From positions 14,597,479 to 14,661,478 of the forward strand of contig JASSKH010000006.1 of NCBI GenBank assembly GCA_031763025.1: a stretch of 64,000 bases of DNA. Reading direction: 5' to 3'. The notes under the pieces are model-generated. The model had not been told where the DNA came from, made no database searches, and worked only from the letters and a program-made list of their open reading frames with translations. Shown piece after piece: positions 50,855-60,500 of this stretch (position 1 is its first letter; every line of letters starts with the position of its first letter). This DNA comes from Macrocystis pyrifera. Its lineage: Eukaryota; Sar; Phaeophyceae; Laminariales; Laminariaceae. Made by a program: the position numbers and the translations under genes.

Positions 50855-53137
50855 CTACTCCTGTTCCCCCCCCCTCTCCGCATTCCCTTGGTCGGGTTTT
50901 CTGCTACTCCTCTTGTTGCCCCTCCTCTCCCCATTCCCTTGGACACCACCCACGGCGGATGCGCGGCGCTGCCTACTCAGCTCAGCCTCAGCCTTGTGCC
51001 ACCTCACCAAGAACCGTTCGGCTGCTTCGAGGATCCCCCGGTACCACTTCCCCGCCTTTTTCGCAGCAGTGGGCCACAGCGCGGTCTCCACTCCAAACAC
51101 CAAGGGGGCAAGTTCCGTTGACCCTTCGGTGGCTCGGAACTCCCTGAGGTCTTCGACTATGCATCTATGCCAAGTCTTCACCTGTCCGCCAGGTCTCGGG
51201 TTCTCCCCACCAGCCATCGTCCCGAACATTACCCGACTGGGTAATCGATCCTTGCTTTGCCGTGCCACCCCCCGCGCGAAGAAGAGACACCGTTTGCGGA
51301 TGGTCGTTTCGATGCTCTCGCAACGTGTCATCTTGAGGGCCTTCGCGTACGAGAGGATGGTATGGTCAGTACGAAGTCGGCGCTGGAAGCCAATGACTCA
51401 CAACAGGACTTGGTGGTGAGCCGTTCGAAGCTTGGCAAATGTTCCGCTCTGAGGGTCCACGTCACACACCCGTACAGCAGGGTCTCAATCACCTCTGCTT
51501 TCAGCATTCGGACTTTCAGGCTAAGGGGGGCGGTTGTCCTATCACACAGCTCCGGGCCAAACCGTTTGAGGCATGCTCGCATGAGACGGATCCGTCGGTC
51601 GATTTCGAGCGAGAGGTCAGCGTTTTCGTGGATAATGCCGCCTGGGAATAAGAAGTGGGTCGTCTGCTTATACCTCTGGCCTGCTGCTTCGATGACGAGC
51701 GGTGGTACAAGGGTTTTCTGGTCTGGCGTTTGTAGAAGCATTGTCTCTGTCTTCTTTCCCGACACCGTAAGGCCTGCTGCTTCGAACACAGTCACGATGA
51801 CTGTCATCATTTTCGCGAGCCCTTCAGCCGACTTCGAGACAACCCCTGCGTCATCGGCGTACAACATGCCCCATACAGACCTTCGTACGCACGCCAACGG
51901 CTCCTGCTTCTCCGTTCCGACTACTCCAGCATCACTGAGTTGGACCAAATCCCTTACGATGGCTTCGTCATGGCTAAAGCGTACGAGTACGGTGTAACGC
52001 GGCAGCGAAAAATATGTTGAACAGTAACGGTGATAGCACACAGCCTTGCCGCAGCCCCTGCGTGACATCAAACCATTCCGAGTGCTCGCCGTCATCCGTA
52101 CGCACGCGAACCCGCATGCCATCGTCGAAATTACGGATAATTCTCAGCATCTTGTTTGGTACGCCAAAACGTGTGAGAACTTCTCAAAACAGCTCTCGGT
52201 CGACAGAGTCGTACGCTTTCTGGACATCGATGAAGCACAAGTACAGGGGGATTTTCCTCTGTCTTCCAAGCTCCTGCAACCGGCGCACGACGAACAACAG
52301 ATCAATCGTTGATCGTGCGGGGCGGAAACCGCACTGTTCCTCCGGGAGTAATTCCTCGGTCTCGCAGTAGTTGCTGAGGCGGGCCGCGACGATTTTCAAC
52401 AAAACTTTGCCTGCGTGGGCAACAAGCGAAATCCCTCTGTAGTTGTTGCAATCAGTTCGGTCCTTTTCGTGAAGGACCTCGATGATCGCATCTTTCCATT
52501 GCTGGGGGACTTCTCCTGTTACCCAAACATTGACAAGGATGTTGTGAAAGCACTGGGCGAATGCGGGGTGGTCGATTTTCAGGAGTTCGGCCGGGAGACC
52601 ATCTGGCCCGACAGCTTCCCAATTTGACATCCCCTTAAGTGCTTCCGTCATCTCATCCATGGATGGTTCATCTCCGAGCGACAGTTTAAGCGGTCGTGGT
52701 GGCAAGAGGTCGATGATCGTGGGATCGAGTTTAAGCGATTTCGTGTTCAAGAGTTTGTGGTAAAACCCTCCCCACCGTTCACGAATTCGCACCATATCCC
52801 GCAACAGCGTGCCATCTTCGTCCCTAATGAACTGTTCGCTTCTCCCTTTAGTCCCTTCCAATCCTACCGTACTCTTAAGGTGCTTGTAAAAGCCTCTCTG
52901 GTCGTTATTCGCTAGGAGTCGTTCGGTTTCAGCGAGGTACGCTTCGAAGTACGCATGCAGTCCTGCGGCAATCACCTTCTGTATATGACCCTGGCGAAAT
53001 AAACAACTTGGGCGCATTTTTAGGCAAACACCATCGGCGACGTCGCAGATAAGCACAGCACACATGGGGGCGATACTTTCATTAACACTACAAAGACACT
53101 TCAGCCTTGAGAGATCGAGAATTCCTTCGAATTTCAT
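50855..53137 (-). pseudogene. LINE (non-LTR) reverse transcriptase, third element, frame-broken
   Basis: Read right to left. RT begins with [10 protein letters not shown] and [16 protein letters not shown]. Then [45 protein letters not shown] and [18 protein letters not shown] (motif A). After a frame change near 52,180 come [18 protein letters not shown] (motif B), MLYADDAGVVS (YADD at 51861-51850) and TLLYGCVTWTL. A third frame (51331-50855) continues with RVMFGTMAGGENPRPGGQVKTW. It is a different family from the LINE at 37-39 kb, with which it shares only general RT motifs. Two frameshifts inactivate it. It sits about 250-300 bp downstream of the WDR20-like gene on the same strand. Confidence 0.85.
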
Positions 53138-53380
53138 ATTTGCGAGCTGCGTGTGATACTCGTGATCCTCCGATCGCGCGTGCCACCGGTCATATTAGTT
53201 TATATCTTGTTTTCGAAGCTCCAAACGTACCAGATCAAGCATGGAAAACAAGCACTTACCGTGCTTTCTTTCGAACCTCAAAAACATACCAGATTAAAAA
53301 TGGGGAAAAAACATTAACCGTGCTGTCAAACCTCAAAAACATACCAAATTAAGCATGGAAAAATACACTTAACCATGCTT
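53138..53380 (-). other. Short interval between the WDR20-like gene and the LINE
   Basis: AT-rich, with three repeats of CAAACCTCAAAAACATACCA(G/A)ATTAA and AGCATGGAAAA (about 30-60 bp period). It may serve as 3' untranslated region of the gene; a poly-A signal cannot be fixed. Confidence 0.4.
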
Positions 53381-54143
53381 TCAAACCGTAAAAATTAATA
53401 TCAAATGAATACCCCGTAAAAAATAATGGCTACCAGTCACACCCCTCACCTTGCTCCCGGCGGTGGCGAACGCCTCCGAACTCCGGTCTCGCATGGTGTC
53501 CTCTCTCAGAGGCGGCAGCGGCGGCGCGATGTTCGGCCGCGCCCATAACCGCAGGAAACCTTCCGCGCACAGTGTCACCACCCCTGCCCTCACCACGACC
53601 ACCCGGCTCAGCGGAACCTGCGCCAGGCGCTTAGAGCACAACGGCTCCCCCCTCGGCGCGGCCTGCCTGCTCAGCGCCGGAAACCCCACTCTCGCTTCAA
53701 CAACGCCTCCCCCGTTCCCGTTCTCCGCCCCCCTCCCCCCCCCCCCCCCCGCTACCGCCGCCGCCGCTGCCGCCACCGCTGCTGCTGCCACCACCGCCAC
53801 CGGACCCTACCGACTCGGTACCCCCCGCAGCGGTACTCTTCCCTCGCTTGCCACCACCGAGCGCCAAGCCTCCGAGAGCCGAGCTTCCTCCTCCACCGGG
53901 GACACCAGCCGCTGCATCCCCGTTAACACCTCCTCCTCGCAACTCCTTCCTCGCAGCTCCTCCTCCTCCGAAGAACAAGACGCCGCGGCTTGGGAGGCTC
54001 AGTGGGCCTCGCCCCGAGGCAGCTGCGGACGGTGGTGCGGCTTGCGTTGAGGCCGACGATGGCGGTGCCCCCTGGGCTGTATCCTCAGCAGCGAGTCCCA
54101 CCCTCGCGGAGGCCTTGGTGTGCGGTTTAGGCCAGATTTCAGC
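53381..54143 (-). CDS. WDR20-like gene, last exon
   Basis: Possible acceptors GTTCAG|GCT (start 54143) or CAAAAG|CCA (54185); both keep the frame from the previous exon. Low-complexity Gly/Ala sequence leads through the 16-base C run (53735-53750), where the frame changes. Then PLCSKRLAQVPLSRVVVVRAG and VTLCAEGFLRLWARPN (53641-53531), the C-terminal blade typical of the family. It stops at 53381. A donor-like AAG|GTGAGG at about 53448 could instead lead to a short extra exon. Confidence 0.65.
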
Positions 54144-54560
54144 CTGAACGGGCGTGTCTGGGGGGGGGTCCATCTCCACAGATGGCTTTTGCGCGTAGGG
54201 GGGGGGGGGGGGGGGGTTCGGTCTCAATAATATTGTGGTGTAGGACCGTGTGGTTTTTTTTTTTAGAGGGAGGGGGGGGGGGGAGGGGGGAGGGTATCCG
54301 AGGTATTAACTACAGTAGTCTTGCATCAAGACACGACGTGTTTTCATTTCTGCTTGTTGTGTGTGAGGCGTAGCTCTGCTGGTGTAGAGCTTGGCGTTGA
54401 GAAGGGGGAAGGGGGGTGGCGTGTAGGTCAAACCCATAGAAGACTTGCCCGCTGTGTGCTGTTGGAGACTTACCGCGGGGTGGTCGACACAGGTGTCACT
54501 CGAGTGTATGCGCGCGGGAACACTTTGGTCATACGACTACGGCCATTCATGATAATGTGT

Positions 54561-54595
<35 letters not shown>

Positions 54596-57500
54596 AGGTG
54601 GCGGCATACGACTCATTTTGTTTGTCGACCAACGCCACACGCCACATAAAAAACACGCACGAGATTCACACGTGACCTACGACGTTTGCGCTTACGAAAG
54701 AAAAACATACAACGCACGCGGTCACGATCGTATCGTGGACCGGTAGTCCTTACCACTCTACTAATAGCTATACCTGGTACTTACTCCCGACGCCTTCAGT
54801 TTACCCGAGCGAGAAAAAAATAATAATATCCCATAAATTTGTCACAGCTGCGGCAGGGGTTTCTTACCGTTCCGTTGGCCCCGTTTCCCGCCGCGTCAAC
54901 AACATTCCCTCCAGAAATCCCTCGCTCTCTGGCCATCGCCGCCTCCTGTACCAAACCTTCATCCCCACCGCTACTGCAACCACTATTGCTAGCACCACCA
55001 CCACCGCCAGCCTTTTGGCTGAGGTTTTCGGACGACTTGGACGACTTGTACCTCTGCTGGGCGCTGGAGGAGGGGGTGCGGCGTAAGTTGCCCCCCCCTC
55101 CCCGGTGGAGCAAGGAGCCTGCGAGCTCGTCATGCTCCCACCTTTTTGAGGGCAAAGGCGAGAGCGAGGGAGAGTAAGAGGGCGAGGGAGCGGAAGAGAG
55201 AGAGGGCGGAGATTGAGAGGGAGAGCGAGAAAGAAAGAGGGGGGAAGAAATACAGAGAGAGACACAGAGAGGCAGAAAGAAAGAGGGCGAGAGGGATACA
55301 GAGAAAGATAGGTGGAGAGAGAGAGGGGGAAAGAAAAAGAGGAAGAAGAGATACAACGAGAGAAAGGGAGGGCGAGAGATAGGGCAGCCGGGTGAGGAGA
55401 CGGGTTCCACGTGGCTGTTGTTGGTGTTGCTGGTAGTCGTGTCGCTGTTGATAATGGTGGTCATGATTTTATCGTTGTTGAGATTGTTACCGTTGTTGAT
55501 GTTGATATTGAGCTTTTTTGTCGATGCCGTTCGGGCTGTGTTGCTGTTTGGTGGCGATGCTGTTGGTAATGTTGTTGTAGCTGCGCGAGAGCCAAAACCG
55601 AGCGATACGTACACCAGTCTTCTCTGGGAAAGTGCTTCCAGCATTTACACGCTAAGAGGAGACCGCCCGTCGTGTCCGTTCTAGGTGCCACGCCTTGGCC
55701 ACCACGACTGAACCCTGGCTCTCACAGCGCTATCGCTTCGCATAGCCGCATATCCTTCCCATCTGGCAATCGGCGCTTACTAACCCAGTCCGAACCCATG
55801 CATCTCGAAAAAGAAAACGACGAGGACCTTGATGACCCTTTTGGCTTTGAAAGCGACCGAAACAATGATAACATCGGTGGTATCAAACCGTGCAAGAGCA
55901 GGGTGGGTGTCGAATAGTGCGGGTAGGATCATGCTGCGCCCGCGTCGTTCATACCACTCCCCTCTTCGTACGTACAGCAGTAGTTCGTACATCAACTTGT
56001 ATCACCCCCAGTCACTCACGCAGTGGCCAATGCTGTAATCGTCGATGTTTATCGTCAATTTCTCCCTCTCAAGGCCCGGGACGGCTAAAAGCAGGTACGG
56101 ATGCTATTAATAGCGTGCAGCAGTACAGGTATCACCATGCTGTGCGCGTGTCATTCCGGACGCCGCCCCGTCCCCCAAATCCCGCCACCCGGGGTGCTGC
56201 AAATGGTCGATGCATGTACAGTAGTCGTCACGTCCTTTTGACATGTTTTCTCTGTGAGGCATGCCTTCCAAGTCGCAAAAGGAGTCAAAACCCCCGGCGA
56301 CCACTCCATCCCTCGGACAGATCATCAACAGATCATCACCAGATCATCAACAGATCATCTACAGCTCCTCTACAAATCATTCCCGCCTGACGATCTAGAT
56401 ATTTCAGGACAAAAAGACAGACAGACCCCTGATCCGTACGCGCTCATGTTGCCAAGTAGGAGCCGTACAATCTGCGTGATTTAGGACATGTTTCCTGCGT
56501 TGGATTTGTACCATAACAGATCCTGCACGCCACATCAGAACGGCAGGTTAGGATCTAGATGAGCTATCTGTAGATGATCTCTTCGAGTAGGGGGCACGTT
56601 CCCTGCGTTGGATTTGTACTAGAACAGATCCTGCACGCCACATCAGAACGGCAGGTTAGGATCTAGTCATAACGACAGGTTAGGGTCTACAGTAGATGAT
56701 CTATCTGATCTATCTATAGATCGTGATCTGCCCGCCATGTGTGGAATACTCACATGCAGAGACGAGCATCCTCCCCCACGGACGTGAACCGGTAGTAGTC
56801 TGGGCGGCTGGCCCAATAGTCGAAAGCCACCCCGGTGACCCACGAGCCGTGTCCCTCCCCTCGCACTACGCAAGTACGGCTTCGGACGCACCACAGGGTC
56901 ACAGCGTCGTCCTGGCCAGCAAGAAACACCGAGCGCCGTGCGTGTGAATTTGGTGAGTAGGGTACAGCAGAAGCAGTTGTCGGTGCTCTCGCTCATCTAC
57001 AATCAACAGGAAGAAGGCAGTAAACGGTCCAGCAACACGGTAGTATTCTTCCACACGCCGCACTTAGCACTTATTGAAGCCTGTTCTGAGTCACCACGGA
57101 GTACCAGGTTTTTGGCGATGAGTTCATGTGAGAACATAAATACAGCAACACCATCACCACCACTAACAACGACAACATCTTACGAGACGTACCTGGCCTA
57201 CAGCAGCGCGAGAGTACCAGTACTGACTCGACTGTGAGGGAAGGACGAGCACACGTCCCACCATCATTGGACATGGGCAATTTCGGAATACCCATACGCA
57301 GCGTACGTACAGTAAAAAAAAAACGTTTGCGGCTTCGGGAAAAAAAAAAAAAAAAATGACGATGAAGGCACCCGCCACATCCAGCAGCCCGGGCTACCGC
57401 TGGGGTGTGCGTCCCACTGCAGGGGGGCGTAGTGATACATAGTATTACCGGGGACCATATTAAATAGGACCTACGGTACACACAAAAACCTACATATTTC

Positions 57501-60500
57501 CATATTTTTACAAACAATATTTGGTCCTATTTACTATGGTCCTCCGAAATAGTGTAAACCAGGTATTACGGGGGACCATAAAAAAAATACGACCTATGGT
57601 AAACACACAAACCTATATATTTCGATATTTTTACCAACAATATTGGGTCCAATTTACTATTATCCCCCGTATTACTACAAACCAGGTATTACGGGGAACC
57701 ATAGTAAATAGGACCTACGGTACACACACAAGCCTACATATTTCGATATTTTTACCAACGATATTGGGTCTTATTTACTATGGTTCCCCGTCATACTACA
57801 AACCAGGTATTAATACTACAAACAAGGTAGAAATCAGAACCCACGACGGCATTCCTTTACCAGTCTGGGCGCAAACGTAGAAACCGCTTGATCTTCACAT
57901 TAAGGTCTAAGCGTTCCTTATATTCCTGTCCAGAGTGATATGTTCACACATCATACCTATTGGTTTCTAATTATTACTGTTTCCCCACGTAATGCTACAA
58001 TGCACGAAGCTGTGCGGCACGCGCGCAACATGGTGATACTCGTACTGCATCACGCTTGCACGAAGACTGTAAAAAAATAAAAGCAGTCCTCGGGATTTTA
58101 GCTCGGGATTCGGGACGGTCGCCCCGTGATAAAGTTGAAATCCCGTTCCCGCCCAAAGAGGATACCGCGCAGATTGTGACATCTCGATCCTGTCCAAACT
58201 GATCCCGTAGAAACATCGGTACATCCCGATCCCCGTCCGACCGAGTGCAGCCATTTTTTTTCCAATTCCCGAGGACTTCCCTTGGAACACATGGCACTTA
58301 ACTCGTCGTTTTCTGGCCGCCGAACACGGGGCCGAAAAAGGTGGACTCATCGCCAGGTATAATTAGTCCGAAACGGCACTTGAAACTACAGTACACTCGA
58401 AACGGCAACATGTAACTGTAACCGATTCTCATCTCGCCGCCGGTAACGATGGAACACAAGACAGTAAAAAGACACCCCCCACCGCAACTCGAAACGACCC
58501 AAGCGCCCGTGACACGAAACTGTAACCGCTTATCGTCTCGCCGCCGGTAATGATTCAACACAAGACAGTTGAAAGACACTCGAAACGGCAACTCGAAACG
58601 ACACAAGCGCCAGCAACATGTAACTGTGAAACCGTTTCTCACCTCGCCGACGGTAACGGTGAAACACAAGACACTCGGAAAGGCAACTCGAAACGACACG
58701 GGCGCCAGTAACATGTATGTAAGTGTGGAACCGTTTCTCACCTCGCCTCCGGTAACAATGTATCGACCGTCCGGGCTCCAGGCCAGACAAAGGATGCCCC
58801 CAAACCACGACTTGAAGCCAGCCACAAGCGCTTCCTCGTCGAAATCCACGACCCTCACCGCCTGAGGACAACAAGGGAAAAATAAAATAAAAACGGAGCG
58901 CGCGAACGGCATGAGCGCAGGACAATCAGGGACAGCAAAACGGAACGCTTGGCAAGCACAGACCAATCAGACCAATCAGATCAAATATCGGCCGAAAAAA
59001 GGAACGAAACGAAACTGGAACACGGACGGTGAGCACTGGCTAATCAGCGACAGCAAAATGGAACGAAAACGGGAAACGGCAAAGCGGAGGCCAATCAGCA
59101 ACGACACAAGGAAAGCAACAATACTGGTAATTGAGCGACAACAATAGGAGCGCGAAAGGCAAGCACAGGTCGATCAGCGACAGAAAATTGGAACACGTAC
59201 GTCAAGCGCAGCCCAAGCAGCGACAGAAAAACGTCACGCGAAAGTGCTGGCCGATCAGCGACAGAAAAATGGAATGTGAAATTGAATGCCAATCAGCGGC
59301 AGAAAAAAGCAACGCGAAAGCGCTGGCCAAATCAGCGACAACAAAATGGAACGCGAACGTGTCGGCCAATCAGCGACAGCAAAATTAAATACGAAAGGCA
59401 AGCACAGACCACTCAAGAGTCGGCAAAATGGAACGCGAAAGCGTTGGGCAGTCAGTGCCAGCGGCGGCTGAGTCTGAAACAAAACACAAACGGCTTCGGA
59501 AGACAGAGAATGCCGATTTTGAGCCGGCCTACAAAGGCAGCGTGGATGGCATGGCATGGGACGGGATGGGATGGCGGTGGAAAGAGAAGGGAAGGGAAGG
59601 GAAGGGAAGGGAAGGGATGGGACGGGATGGGCTGTGATAGGAAGGGGCTGGAAGGGAAGGGATTGGAAGGGATGGAATAGGGTGGGATGCGATGCGATGG
59701 GATGGGATGGGACGGGATGGGATGGCATGGGATGATAAAAGGTCGGATGGGATGGGATGGGATGGGATGGGATGGGGTGGGGTGGGATAGGATGGGGGTT
59801 TATTAGGATGTGACATGAGGGGCACCGGCGGAGGCATTGGCGACGACAGCACCTGCAGAGGACGGCGAGGGGAAACGCAGTCATCCGTGAAAAATACTCA
59901 CGCCGACCGCACCGTAGCGGTGGGGAAATGGGCCACCCGCACGATGGTACGCCAATCTCAAGCCTCCACGACTGAGGAGTTATCGCCTCCTGATAAAAAC
60001 AAAATACGTCATTTTTTTTACCCTTTTACGTAGGCATACTGTATCGAAATACTCAAATATATCGAAACGTACTATACCTATCTAGCCATCCCACGGCAGG
60101 GGTTGCACTTTTTGCCTTCTGAGGCAATATCTTCCGACCGGCTAAGCTCCTCAAGTAAGCATCTACAGCAGTATAGGTCACTGTGATACTTTTAATACGT
60201 ACCAGGTATGTCTAATTGTTTTTTCAGGACTATCATAACGCATATAAATATTTGTTGGGTTGCGCGAATATCATTCTCGGAAGGCATGTTTGAGGTGAGG
60301 TGTTGAGCTCTTCATGTGAGGACCTCAGAAAATAAGCTAGCACTCTTACTGTGCCATCGCTCCAAACATAAGTACACTCCTCTATTTGACTCACTCCGTC
60401 AAGCGCCGCCAAAGCCACCAAACGGCGCCCGTCCACCTTGGACGGAGCGAACTCCATTTCCGTCAACTCCCGTCCATCCGAGGAGACACGCCACCGCGAC

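Noticed and set aside
56320..56365. CRISPR-like short repeats
   Set aside because: GATCATC repeats are contiguous with no spacers of constant length, and the context is a eukaryotic intron.
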